DNA of 64,000 nt, from the NCBI GenBank assembly GCA_027486765.1, contig JAIXOO010000023.1:1-64000 (forward strand). The letters run 5' to 3'. The notes beneath the pieces were generated by a model. The model did not search any database. It was not told where the DNA came from and saw only the letters and a program-made list of their open reading frames with translations. Positions within the stretch are counted from its first letter, which is position 1. Every line of letters starts with the position of its first letter. The translations under genes and the position numbers were made by a program. This document shows, piece by piece, positions 1 to 8,532 of this stretch. The DNA is from Saprospiraceae bacterium (lineage in GTDB: Bacteria > Bacteroidota > Bacteroidia > Chitinophagales > Saprospiraceae).

Positions 1-501
1 AGCCTGGACCCCACCGACGAAGCCACCCTCGCCAACCTAGAGCAGGTGCGCAGCGAACTCACCGACCAAATCGATCACAGCGCCGCCCCCGAATGGTGGG
101 ACTGGTTTCTGCAACCCCAATGGATCATGCGCCCCAATGCTTGGGCGATCACATTTGGTGTGTTGATCTGGCTGGGCATGGGTTTGTTTTGGTACATCCG
201 CCGCAAGCCAACTGCACCCTGGATGCCCTGGGCCGCAAGGGGAGTATTGGCACTGGCTTTTTTCGTCATGCTGGCTGCTGCCTTGAGTTATTGGCACGAT
301 CATCAAAATCCCAGCGGGGTGATTTTGAGCAAAGAAGCAACCCTGCGCATCGGTCCAGAACAAGCCAGTCCTGCGATTAGAACCCTGCACGAAGGCACCA
401 AAGTGGGCTATTTGGACAAAATCGGGAGCTGGGACAAGGTGCGTTTGGCGAATGGACAGGAGGGCTGGTTGGAAGGGAAGAGTACGGGGAGGATTAGGTG
501 A
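1..501 (+). CDS. BatE-like membrane protein with SH3 domain (5' end outside window)
   Basis: The frame is open from base 1, so only the C-terminal 166 residues are present and the start lies upstream. Two hydrophobic segments (roughly residues 54-74 and 80-98 of the visible part) are followed by a bacterial SH3-like module of about 55 residues ending in NGQEGWLEGK. Two membrane segments followed by an SH3 module is the usual end of BatE, the TPR/SH3 protein of Bacteroidota bat (aerotolerance) operons, where it is thought to be anchored in the inner membrane facing the periplasm. The TPR part would be outside the window. The BatE name is inferred from this architecture; a generic SH3 membrane protein is the alternative. 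Confidence 0.6.
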   Translation, partial: SLDPTDEATLANLEQVRSELTDQIDHSAAPEWWDWFLQPQWIMRPNAWAITFGVLIWLGMGLFWYIRRKPTAPWMPWAARGVLALAFFVMLAAALSYWHDHQNPSGVILSKEATLRIGPEQASPAIRTLHEGTKVGYLDKIGSWDKVRLANGQEGWLEGKSTGRIR

Positions 502-646
502 AAATAAATCGGGAGGGATTCCTGAGGCACATTTTGGCATCCTCAATAATAGGCTAAATGGAGCAACTACAAATAATTTCCCCCGAATCCTCCCAAATCC
601 CCTCCGAACCCACTATCTTCATGGGTCATAACCAATAACCCATTAC

Positions 647-1777
647 ATGCTGCGCTTCGGCTACGATGCCAAACGGCTTTTTAACAACTTCACCGGTTTA
701 GGCAATTACAGCCGTACCTTGCTGAAAAACTTGTCCTATTATTACCCCGACCACGCTTATTTCCTCTTTTCTCCCCGCATTGAGCGCAAGCCGGATACCA
801 AGTTTTTTACCAGCAGTGCCTCTTTCACGCCCTATAGCCCTTCGCAATACCAGCGCATATTGTGGCGGAGCTACTCGATCCGTTACGCACTGAAGCGCCA
901 AAAAATCCAGTTGTACCACGGCCTGAGCAATGAATTGCCACTGGGCATCAACAGCACCCGTATCAAATCGGTAGTGACCATTCACGATTTGGTGTTCAAA
1001 CACCGACCGGATTATTACCCCTTCATTGACCGCCAGGTGTATGACTTCAAATTCAATTATGCCTGTCAAAAAGCCGACGCCATTGTGGCCATCAGCGAAA
1101 GCACCAAGGCCGACATTGTCCATTTTTATGACATTCCACCCGAAAAAATCAAGGTGATTTACCAATCTTGCGACGAGCGTTTCATGCAGGAAAAATCACC
1201 AAAGTTGATCGAGCCCATTTTGGCCAAATACCAACTTCCCGCCGAGTTTATGCTCTACGTGGGTACCATCTCTGAGCGCAAAAACCTGCTGGGCATTGTT
1301 CAAGCCATGGCCCAATTGCCGCAAAGCATGCGCATTCCGCTGGTCGTCATTGGCCAGGGTAAAGAGTACAAAACTCAGGTGCTGGAATTTTTGCAAAAAG
1401 CGGGCCTGAAGGAGTGGGTCATTTTCACTCAGGTCAGCAACGATGACTTACCCTCTATTTTCCAAAAGGCCCGGATTTTCCTATACCCTTCGCGCTGGGA
1501 AGGTTTTGGCATTCCGGTGATTGAGGCCTTGTTCAGTCGCACTCCGGTGATCAGCTCCAAAGTGTCCTCCTTACCCGAGGCTGCTGGGCCAGCTTCGTGG
1601 CTGGTTGATCCCGAAGAACCTGCGGAAATCGCCGCAGGCATTGAGCGTATCCTCAGCGACGATGCTTTTCGGCACAACATGATCAAAACCGGGCTGGAAT
1701 ACGCCCAAAACTTCAGAGGCGAAGTGGTCACTGAAGAAATGATGGATTTGTATTCCGAACTTTTAGGCTTAGACTAG
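647..1777 (+). CDS. GT4-family glycosyltransferase (GT-B fold)
   Basis: A 376-residue protein with the N-terminal GLGNYSRTL loop (residues 17-25) that binds donor or acceptor in GT4 enzymes, and the C-terminal EGFGIPVIE motif (E285 to E293), the EX7E signature that contacts the nucleotide sugar. Length and layout match cytoplasmic mannosyl- or glucosyltransferases that build cell-surface polysaccharide. The sugar specificity cannot be read. The ATG at 647 follows a 145-base gap after the BatE-like gene, and the pentapeptide-repeat gene begins 6 bases after the stop, so the two are probably co-transcribed. Confidence 0.85.
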   Translation: MLRFGYDAKRLFNNFTGLGNYSRTLLKNLSYYYPDHAYFLFSPRIERKPDTKFFTSSASFTPYSPSQYQRILWRSYSIRYALKRQKIQLYHGLSNELPLGINSTRIKSVVTIHDLVFKHRPDYYPFIDRQVYDFKFNYACQKADAIVAISESTKADIVHFYDIPPEKIKVIYQSCDERFMQEKSPKLIEPILAKYQLPAEFMLYVGTISERKNLLGIVQAMAQLPQSMRIPLVVIGQGKEYKTQVLEFLQKAGLKEWVIFTQVSNDDLPSIFQKARIFLYPSRWEGFGIPVIEALFSRTPVISSKVSSLPEAAGPASWLVDPEEPAEIAAGIERILSDDAFRHNMIKTGLEYAQNFRGEVVTEEMMDLYSELLGLD

Positions 1778-1783
1778 TTACCT

Positions 1784-2356
1784 ATGGATGAGACTTACCA
1801 ACACAAAATCGAATTTACCGGTGAAAACTTCAGCGAAACGACCTTGCTATTAGGCGAATATGAAGCTTGTACCTTCTCCCAATGTGTATTTGCCAAAGTG
1901 GATTTGTCCAAATTCACCTTTGTGCAATGCACCTTTGTCGATTGTGATTTCAGCATGGCCAAATTGAATCAATGCACTTTTCGGGAAGTGGAGTTTCAGG
2001 CCTGCAAATTGCTGGGTTTACACTTTGACTATTGCAATCACTTTTTATTGTCCTTCACTTTTACCGATTGCACCTTGAATTACAGCGCATTTTATCAGTT
2101 GAAAATTTCCGGTACGGTATTTAAGAATTGCCAACTGGAAGGGGTAGATTTTGTGGAAACCGACCTGAGCAATACCATTTTTGACAACTGTGAGCTGAAT
2201 GCTGCCGTTTTTGAAGACAGCGTTTTGGAAGGGGCTGACCTGCGTACTGCGCACAATTTTTCAATCGATCCCAGCTTCAACCGCATCAAAAAAGCCAAAT
2301 TTTCTCGCCAAAACATCATCGGACTTTTAGGGAAATATGGTATTATCGTGGAGTAA
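1784..2356 (+). CDS. Pentapeptide-repeat protein (Qnr/McbG-like shape)
   Basis: 190 residues made almost entirely of A(D/N)LXX-type pentapeptide repeats, rich in Cys and Phe at the centre positions (CTFVDCDF, CTFREVEF, CKLLGLHF). They run from about residue 15 to 155 and form a right-handed quadrilateral beta-helix. Length and a C-terminal non-repeat tail (residues 160-190) resemble Qnr- and McbG-type proteins, which mimic DNA and protect DNA gyrase. That function is not shown here; most chromosomal pentapeptide proteins are uncharacterised. No signal peptide is visible, so it is probably cytoplasmic. It follows the glycosyltransferase by 6 bases. Confidence 0.8.
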   Translation: MDETYQHKIEFTGENFSETTLLLGEYEACTFSQCVFAKVDLSKFTFVQCTFVDCDFSMAKLNQCTFREVEFQACKLLGLHFDYCNHFLLSFTFTDCTLNYSAFYQLKISGTVFKNCQLEGVDFVETDLSNTIFDNCELNAAVFEDSVLEGADLRTAHNFSIDPSFNRIKKAKFSRQNIIGLLGKYGIIVE

Positions 2357-2398
2357 TAGCTTCTCAGCCCCCCAACTTCTCAACTCAACACCTACATC

Positions 2399-3577
2399 AT
2401 GAGCAAGCCTAAAAAATTATCCCGCCGCCAGTTCATTGAACAAACGGCGATTGTGGGTGCGGCTAGTGTAGTTGCACCGAGCCTTTTGCAAGCAAATTCC
2501 CCACAAGCACTGAAAAAAATACGCGTTAGTATAATTGGCTGTGGCAGTGTTTCGACCCAATACCTGCCCCACATCTCCAAGTCGCCCCACGTAGAATTGG
2601 TCAGCACCTGCGACATCGTTCCCGAACGGGCGCAAAAAACTGCTGAACAATACGGCATCAAACATTGGTACCCCCACATCGACCAATTGCTGGCCGGCGA
2701 ACCCTTCGACCTCCTGCTCAACCTCACCGACATGCAGGAACACGGTCGGCTCAACAAACAAGCCCTCCTGGCTGACCGCAATGTATGGAGTGAAAAGCCC
2801 ATGGCCAATACTTACGCCGAAGGCAAAGCCTTGCTTGACTTGGCCAAATCCAAAAACTTGCGCATTTGGGGTGCCCCAGCAGTAGTCAATAGTCCTCAAT
2901 TTGCCTTCATGGCCCAACAAATCCAGGCCGGAAAACTGGGCCGAATTGCCGCAGCTCACGCGCATTACGGGCATTTGGGGCCTACCTGGTCAGCATTTTT
3001 TTATGAAAAAGGAGGGGGCAGTTTGCCCGATTTGGGCGTATACAACCTGGCTACTTTGACGGGTTTGTTGGGCCCCGCCAAGTACATCACCGCCATGACC
3101 AGCATTGTGACTCCCAAACGCAAGACCGACAACAAAGGGGAAATCGACGTGGTAGCTGAAGACAATGCCGTAGTCCTCATGGATCACGGCAAAGGCGTAA
3201 TTTCCAGCGTGCAGTGTGGCTTCAACTACTTTGACCCATACGGGCATGAAGGAAAAGGCCAGGAAAAACCGACCATCTCCATTTGGGGCAGCGGCGGCAA
3301 CATGAACCTGATCGGCTACGATTGGGCACCTTTTGGGGTGGATATGGCGACACTGGAGAACGAAAAAACGGTGCGGCATGTGCCCGATCCGGGCGCTTAT
3401 GTGTGGCAAATGGGTGCAACTGTCATCTCCGAGTACATGGCAGGCGCGAGTGGCGAGCCACGTATTCAGGCGGAGCATGCTTTGCATGTGCTGGAGGTGA
3501 TTGAGGCGGCACGGAAGTCGGCGAGTACGGGGAAAAGGGTGAAGTTGGTCTCGACGTTTAGGTATCCGATTGGGTGA
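2399..3577 (+). CDS. Gfo/Idh/MocA-family oxidoreductase, Tat-exported
   Basis: 392 residues. The N-terminus has a twin-arginine signal (LSRRQFIEQ, R9-R10, then a hydrophobic stretch to about residue 32). A Rossmann fold follows, with GCGSVS at 47-52 binding NAD(P), then the family EKP motif at 132-134, whose lysine is catalytic in this family. The C-terminal half is the usual substrate-binding domain. Tat export of a folded, cofactor-loaded dehydrogenase to the periplasm is common in Bacteroidota. The substrate is probably a sugar or inositol derivative but is not determined. The gene stands alone after a 42-base gap. Confidence 0.88.
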   Translation: MSKPKKLSRRQFIEQTAIVGAASVVAPSLLQANSPQALKKIRVSIIGCGSVSTQYLPHISKSPHVELVSTCDIVPERAQKTAEQYGIKHWYPHIDQLLAGEPFDLLLNLTDMQEHGRLNKQALLADRNVWSEKPMANTYAEGKALLDLAKSKNLRIWGAPAVVNSPQFAFMAQQIQAGKLGRIAAAHAHYGHLGPTWSAFFYEKGGGSLPDLGVYNLATLTGLLGPAKYITAMTSIVTPKRKTDNKGEIDVVAEDNAVVLMDHGKGVISSVQCGFNYFDPYGHEGKGQEKPTISIWGSGGNMNLIGYDWAPFGVDMATLENEKTVRHVPDPGAYVWQMGATVISEYMAGASGEPRIQAEHALHVLEVIEAARKSASTGKRVKLVSTFRYPIG

Positions 3578-3624
3578 GCATGAGGAGTCTCACATTTTTC
3601 ATTTAAGGCTAATTTATTTTTCAA

Positions 3625-3661
3625 TTTAGTTGACAATATCAACTAAATGCCTTTACCTTTG
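3625..3661 (+). promoter_or_regulatory. Promoter and palindromic operator of the MarR gene
   Basis: Bases 3625-3647 are a perfect 9-bp inverted repeat, TTTAGTTGA and TCAACTAAA, around a 5-bp spacer (CAATA). A Bacteroidota -7 box TACCTTTG lies at 3654-3661, with a TTG at 3630-3632 inside the operator and 21 bases between them, close to the usual -33/-7 spacing. A repressor bound here would cover the -33 element. The same core recurs after the gene, at 4126-4140. This placement rules out the ATG at 3647 as the start. Confidence 0.75.
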
Positions 3662-3682
3662 TGGTATCAAACCAGCAAGCAG

Positions 3683-4108
3683 ATGAATGAGCAACCTTTC
3701 GGATTTATCGTAGCAGAAACGGTGCGGTCAATTGCCAAAAAACTAATGAGCAGACTGCGCGAGCATGGCTTTTCAATTTCCATGGAACAGATGGCTATCC
3801 TGCATTTTTTGAATACCAACAATGAACTCATTCAGCAAGACGTGGCAGACTTTACGGGTAAAGACAAGTCTGCCATCCTTCGCCAGATTGATTTTTTGGA
3901 AGAAAACAAGTACGTGGTTAGGGTGGCCGACCAGATTGACCGCAGGAAAAAGACCTTGGTAGTTACCAAAAAAGGGGCCGAACTACACCAGGATTTTACG
4001 AAGATTGACATTGAAGTAGGCCAGGAACTCATGAACGGAATCACCCCAGCAGACCTGGAGACTTTTCTTCGGGTTTTGGCCAAAATTAAGGCGAATGCTG
4101 AGGAATAA
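3683..4108 (+). CDS. MarR-family transcriptional regulator
   Basis: 141 residues from the ATG at 3683. An earlier in-frame ATG at 3647 lies inside the operator and upstream of the -7 box, so it cannot be used from this promoter. The winged helix-turn-helix core shows the recognition region IQQDVADFTGKDKSAILRQI and the wing VADQIDRRKKTLVVTKKG, typical of MarR dimers. The flanking helices would form the dimer and ligand pocket. Probable autorepressor, and a likely regulator of the TonB receptor cassette that follows, since the same operator core lies between the two genes. The ligand is unknown. Confidence 0.9.
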   Translation: MNEQPFGFIVAETVRSIAKKLMSRLREHGFSISMEQMAILHFLNTNNELIQQDVADFTGKDKSAILRQIDFLEENKYVVRVADQIDRRKKTLVVTKKGAELHQDFTKIDIEVGQELMNGITPADLETFLRVLAKIKANAEE

Positions 4109-4125
4109 TTTTTTTTGACCAAATA

Positions 4126-4172
4126 GTTGACAATATCAACGGTTGATTTTGCGTATAATATTTAAAGTCAAC
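4126..4172. promoter_or_regulatory. Second copy of the MarR operator core, upstream of the TonB receptor
   Basis: GTTGACAATATCAAC at 4126-4140 is identical to the 15-bp centre of the operator in front of the MarR gene. Further half-sites follow: GTTGA at 4142-4146 and TCAAC at 4168-4172. The position, 188 bases before the receptor ATG and after the MarR stop, suggests that the MarR protein also controls the downstream cassette. No convincing -7 box was found nearby. Confidence 0.65.
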
Positions 4173-4327
4173 TAATGTCTGCTTCGGCCAAACAACTTGC
4201 CCCATTGACTCATTTCCCTCTCCCATAAAAATGTAAACCTCGCCCTTTCAGCGTGCACTTGTGCACTTTGATGGAAGCATCACGAACCGTGCTTCTCAGG
4301 GCCATTGCTATGCATAAAATTTAATCA

Positions 4328-6637
4328 ATGGAAAAAATTAAAACATTGTTGGTGATTCTGCTGCTGGGTATGGTTACCGCTGCAAATGCACAACAAAAAT
4401 TTACCATCAGTGGCCATGTTCGTGACAAAGCGAGCGGCGAAGAGCTAATTGGCGCGAGTATCCTAGTAAAGGAATTGCCTGGGACCGGTGCCTCCGCCAA
4501 TGAATATGGCTTTTATTCCATCACGTTGCCTGCGGGGACTTATACTTTTTCCTCTTCGTATGTGGGGTATGCAGAGATCATCCAAACCATCAAACTGGAC
4601 AAAAACCAAAGTATAGACTGGAAACTGGAATTTGGAACAACACTAGATGAGGTGACCGTGAGTGCCACCAAGGAAGACGATAACCTGAGCCGGACCACCA
4701 TGGGCACCGAAAAGCTGGACATCAAAGAGATTTCCAAAGTACCCGTACTTTTTGGTGAAAAAGACGTGCTAAAAACCTTACAGTTGCTGCCAGGGATTAA
4801 GTCGGCTGGAGAAGGAAACAGCGGATTTTTCGTTCGCGGTGGCGCGGCGGATCAGAACCTGATCTTGCTGGACGAAGCTCCGGTGTACAATGCCTCCCAC
4901 CTGCTGGGTTTTTTCAGTACGTTCAACAGTGATGCCATCAAAGATGCCACCATCATCAAAGGGAACAGCCCTGCGCAATACGGCGGACGCCTGGCTTCGG
5001 TACTGGACGTCAAAATGAAGGATGGGAATGACCAAAACTACAACGTTTCAGGGGGTATCGGATTGATCAGCAGCAGACTGAGCGTAGAGGGGCCTATTCA
5101 AAAGGAAAAATCGTCTTTTTTGATTTCGGGAAGACGCACGTATGCCGATGTTTTTTTGCAGGCCAGTGAAGACTTTAAAGGCAATAGTTTGTATTTCTAC
5201 GACCTCAATGCCAAAGCCAATTACCGGCTCGATGACAAAAACCGCATTTTCCTATCGGGGTACTTTGGCCGGGATAAATTGGGTTTTGGCGACAATTTCG
5301 GGATCGATTGGGGCAACCAAACCGCAACCTTGCGCTGGAACCATATTCTGAATCCCAAACTTTTCTCCAATACTTCATTCATTTACAGCAAGTACAATTA
5401 CGACCTCAAAGTCAGCAGTGGCGGTAGCGCCTTCAACATCGACTCCGAGATCAAAGACTGGAACCTGAAACAGGAATTCCAACTGTTTTCGAATACCCGC
5501 AATTCCTGGCGCTTCGGATTCAATAGCATCCACCACACCATTACGCCCAGCCGTTTTGAGACGAGCAACAATGACGACAATACTAGTCAAATAAGCAGGT
5601 ATGGCTGGGAGAATGCCCTTTTTGTGAACAACACTTATACAGCCAGTCCCAAATTGAGCATTGATTATGGTTTGCGGCTTTCGGCCTACACCATTTTGGG
5701 TGGCGACACCTACAACATTTACGACCGAGGCATTAAAACCGACAGTGTGGTCTTGGCAAAAGGAGATTTTGGTAAAACGTATGCTTACCTTGAACCCCGC
5801 CTCTCGGCCAGTTACCGCATCAACCCGCAAAGCAGCATCAAGGGAGGCTACGCCCGCAACACGCAAAACCTGCACTTGCTGAGCAATTCCACCAGCGCCA
5901 ACCCCACTGATCAGTGGATCGGCAACAGTTACAACATCAAGCCAGAAGTCAGCGACCAGTTTAGCTTGGGTTACTTCCGCAATTTTGGCAACAACAAGTT
6001 CGAGTTTAGCGTAGAAGCCTATTACAAATCGATGCAAAACCAGGTAGACTACAAGGACGCAGCCGACATCAACACTTCGCCAGACGTAGAGAGCGAGTTG
6101 CTGTATGGCATTGGGCGTGCTTATGGCCTTGAATTGTTTTTGAAGAAAAAAGTGGGCAAATTTTCTGGTTGGCTGAGTTACACCTTTTCGCGCACCGAAC
6201 GCCAAATAGAGGGCATCAACAATGGCGACTGGTACGCGGCTAAGCAAGACCGTACCCACGATGTATCCTTGGTAGGCATTTATCAAGCCAATCCCCGGTG
6301 GTCGTTTTCGGCGGCATTCGTGTACAATACGGGCAATGCGGTCACGTTCCCCAGCGGAAAATACAACGTGGATGGCAACACCACCTATTACTACACCGAG
6401 CGCAACGGCTACCGGATGCCCGCCTATCATCGCCTGGATTTGAGTGCGACGTATGAACGCCAGAGGAAAGGCCGATTCCAAAGCTCCTGGAATTTTGGAC
6501 TGTACAACGCCTACGGACGCGAAAATGCCTACACCATCACTTTTGAGGATGATCCCGATGACGCCAGTCGTACCAGGGCTTTGCGCACGGCGCTGTTCAA
6601 ATGGGTACCGAGCGTGACCTACAATTTTAAATTCTAA
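4328..6637 (+). CDS. TonB-dependent outer-membrane receptor with carboxypeptidase-regulatory domain (cassette 1)
   Basis: 769 residues. Signal peptide 1-21, then a CarboxypepD_reg-like beta-sandwich (about 26-105, FTISGHVRDKASGEELIGA), a plug domain (about 115-225, with FFVRGGAADQNLILLDEAPV), and a beta-barrel ending in a terminal Phe (VTYNFKF), the usual C-terminal signal for BamA insertion. Such receptors take up a ligand across the outer membrane using TonB energy. The ligand is unknown. The stop is 18 bases before a DUF4249 lipoprotein, a common pairing. It is shorter than the second receptor in the window and lacks its extra N-terminal domain. Confidence 0.93.
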   Translation: MEKIKTLLVILLLGMVTAANAQQKFTISGHVRDKASGEELIGASILVKELPGTGASANEYGFYSITLPAGTYTFSSSYVGYAEIIQTIKLDKNQSIDWKLEFGTTLDEVTVSATKEDDNLSRTTMGTEKLDIKEISKVPVLFGEKDVLKTLQLLPGIKSAGEGNSGFFVRGGAADQNLILLDEAPVYNASHLLGFFSTFNSDAIKDATIIKGNSPAQYGGRLASVLDVKMKDGNDQNYNVSGGIGLISSRLSVEGPIQKEKSSFLISGRRTYADVFLQASEDFKGNSLYFYDLNAKANYRLDDKNRIFLSGYFGRDKLGFGDNFGIDWGNQTATLRWNHILNPKLFSNTSFIYSKYNYDLKVSSGGSAFNIDSEIKDWNLKQEFQLFSNTRNSWRFGFNSIHHTITPSRFETSNNDDNTSQISRYGWENALFVNNTYTASPKLSIDYGLRLSAYTILGGDTYNIYDRGIKTDSVVLAKGDFGKTYAYLEPRLSASYRINPQSSIKGGYARNTQNLHLLSNSTSANPTDQWIGNSYNIKPEVSDQFSLGYFRNFGNNKFEFSVEAYYKSMQNQVDYKDAADINTSPDVESELLYGIGRAYGLELFLKKKVGKFSGWLSYTFSRTERQIEGINNGDWYAAKQDRTHDVSLVGIYQANPRWSFSAAFVYNTGNAVTFPSGKYNVDGNTTYYYTERNGYRMPAYHRLDLSATYERQRKGRFQSSWNFGLYNAYGRENAYTITFEDDPDDASRTRALRTALFKWVPSVTYNFKF

Positions 6638-6655
6638 TTCTAAATTTCACCCGCA

Positions 6656-7447
6656 ATGAGAAACGTAGCATTGTTCTTCATCTTCATGGTGCTTTTCAGC
6701 GCCTGCGAGCAAGAAATCGAAATCGATTTGAATTCGGCTGATCCCCAAATTGTGATCGAAGGGGAAATCACCAATCAAAAAGGGCCCTACACGGTAAGGA
6801 TCTCCAAAACCGTAAATTTCAGTGCATCCAACCAATACCCGCCAGTAACAGCGGCAGTAGTGACCTTGAGTGATGATCTGGGGTTCAGCGAAAAACTTGC
6901 TGAAACGGCACCAGGTGTGTACACCACAGCCAACCTGCAGGGACAAGAAGGCAGAACGTATACCCTGAAAGTAGAGTCTGCGGGGAAAACGTACACTGCC
7001 ATATGCAAGATGCCCAATCGGGTTGAATTCAAAGGCATCAAAGCCGAAGAAATTGCCTTTGGTTTTAGTACGGACACCCTTTATTCAGCGACGCCATTGT
7101 TTGATGATCCAATCGCTTCCGGCAACAACTACCGCTTCATCCAGTACCGCAACGGCGAAAGAGATAAATCCATTACGGTATTCAACGACAATGTCAACAA
7201 CGGAAAGGCGAATGAGCGGCCCATCCTGAGTCAAGAATTTGAAATCAAGCGTGGGGATACCCTGGTCATTGAAATGCGTTGCATCGACAAACCCATTTAC
7301 GATTACTTTTTCACGCTGTCGCAATCAGCAGGGCAAGGGCCAGGGGGAGGCACTACTCCAGCCAATCCACCTAACAATATTACGGGGAATGTGTTGGGCT
7401 ATTTTTCTGCCCATACCATCCAAAGGCAAACAATTGTTGTTCGTTAA
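6656..7447 (+). CDS. DUF4249 outer-membrane lipoprotein (cassette 1)
   Basis: 263 residues with a lipoprotein signal ending LFSAC (C17), followed by the DUF4249 pattern: an Ig-like N-terminal half (IVIEGEITNQKGPYTVRISKT) and a second sheet domain with aromatic core. DUF4249 proteins are nearly always encoded next to TonB receptors of this type, and the lipoprotein probably sits at the cell surface on the receptor, as SusD does for SusC. The function is otherwise undescribed. It lies 18 bases after the receptor and before a probable terminator. Confidence 0.85.
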   Translation: MRNVALFFIFMVLFSACEQEIEIDLNSADPQIVIEGEITNQKGPYTVRISKTVNFSASNQYPPVTAAVVTLSDDLGFSEKLAETAPGVYTTANLQGQEGRTYTLKVESAGKTYTAICKMPNRVEFKGIKAEEIAFGFSTDTLYSATPLFDDPIASGNNYRFIQYRNGERDKSITVFNDNVNNGKANERPILSQEFEIKRGDTLVIEMRCIDKPIYDYFFTLSQSAGQGPGGGTTPANPPNNITGNVLGYFSAHTIQRQTIVVR

Positions 7448-7497
7448 ATATAGAGGGAATTTACCCGTTTTAAGTTGTTCAAGATTCATTTTGGTTC

Positions 7498-7527
7498 AGG
7501 GGTGGGTACTTATATCCACCTCTTTTT
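7498..7527 (+). terminator. Probable terminator after the receptor/DUF4249 pair
   Basis: AGGGGTGG at 7498-7505 and CCACCTCT at 7516-7523 can pair (one G-U) around a 10-base loop, followed by a T-rich run. It lies between the DUF4249 gene and the kinase gene, so the two halves of the cassette may be partly uncoupled. Confidence 0.55.
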
Positions 7528-7547
7528 CCCTTTAAAAGCTGCTCGAT

Positions 7548-8513
7548 ATGTTGAAGAATAGACTTTTTCAAATGGCCTTCTTATCCTCCCCGATTCTGGG
7601 TGTTTATGGGGTATTGCCGATTTATTTGCTCAACAATTGGCCATTGGCACTTGCTCTATCAGCAGTTTTCGGCCTCACCATTATCTTTTTCGGATTTTGG
7701 GTCATCAATATTTTTTTGCTAATGCATTTTAAAAACGATGCCCTAAAAAGATACTTGCCGAGTTTTGCACTTACCACTTTGCTTCATTACTTCGTATTTT
7801 TATTCGCAAAGTCACGCCCAACTTCCCCCGAGCCCAACTTTTTCTACCCTTTGATCTTCATTGTTTTCATCAATGGCATCATTTTGATCATTTGCAATTA
7901 TGTGCAACTGCGTTACGACAAAGAAATTTCGGATTTGGCTTTCAAAGAACTGGAAGTGAACAATCTGGAGGCGCAAAAACAAGTCCTGATGCAGCAATTG
8001 CAACCACACTTCTTATTCAACGCCCTGAGTACCTTGAAATCCTTGATTCAGGAAAATGCTGAAGAAGCGGAGTTTTACACGGTGAAACTCTCGGAGTTTT
8101 TGCGTTATTCCATCAAGGCCCAGACTGGAGAGCTGGTCACTTTGCAGGAAGAAATGAAATTCACCCGTGATTACCTGGATTTGCAATTGAAGCGCTTCAA
8201 TGAGGCATTGTCTTGTGAGTTTGAAATACCTGAACAATTGTTGCAGCGGCGAATACCAGCTTACGCCCTGCAAACGCTGGTTGAAAATGCCCTCAAGCAC
8301 AACCGTTTTACCGAAGAAGAGCCACTGACGATCAAGTTGGGAGTAGAAGATGAGCGGCTCAAAGTGTGGAACAACAAACAGCCAAAAATGGCTACGTCTT
8401 CAGCTGGAATTGGCCTGAGCAATCTGAATATGCGCTACAACTTGATCGCTGGAAAAGCATTGGAAATCGTGGACACCAAGCAGGCGTTTTGTGTGTCAAT
8501 CCCACTTATTTAG
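7548..8513 (+). CDS. LytS/YehU-type sensor histidine kinase (cassette 1)
   Basis: 321 residues. Four hydrophobic segments fill the first 125 residues, followed by a short coiled linker and the His_kinase domain: LQPHFLFNALSTL with H154 as phospho-acceptor, then the N box LVENALKHN (about 244-252) and a G box near GIGLSNLNMRY. This is the LytS family that pairs with LytTR regulators. There is no separate extracellular sensor domain, so the signal is probably sensed in or at the membrane. The response regulator begins 19 bases after the stop. It is AT-richer and shorter at the N-terminus than the second LytS kinase in the window. Confidence 0.92.
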   Translation: MLKNRLFQMAFLSSPILGVYGVLPIYLLNNWPLALALSAVFGLTIIFFGFWVINIFLLMHFKNDALKRYLPSFALTTLLHYFVFLFAKSRPTSPEPNFFYPLIFIVFINGIILIICNYVQLRYDKEISDLAFKELEVNNLEAQKQVLMQQLQPHFLFNALSTLKSLIQENAEEAEFYTVKLSEFLRYSIKAQTGELVTLQEEMKFTRDYLDLQLKRFNEALSCEFEIPEQLLQRRIPAYALQTLVENALKHNRFTEEEPLTIKLGVEDERLKVWNNKQPKMATSSAGIGLSNLNMRYNLIAGKALEIVDTKQAFCVSIPLI

Positions 8514-8532
8514 AGCTGTTTAAAGTAAAAAA

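Noticed and set aside
3647-3682. Upstream ATG of the MarR gene
   Set aside because: It lies inside the operator and upstream of the -7 box, so it cannot be in the transcript made from that promoter.
5375-6481. A 368-codon minus-strand open frame
   Set aside because: It lies fully inside the TonB receptor, whose plus-strand frame has clear domains; the minus-strand frame has no recognisable motif.
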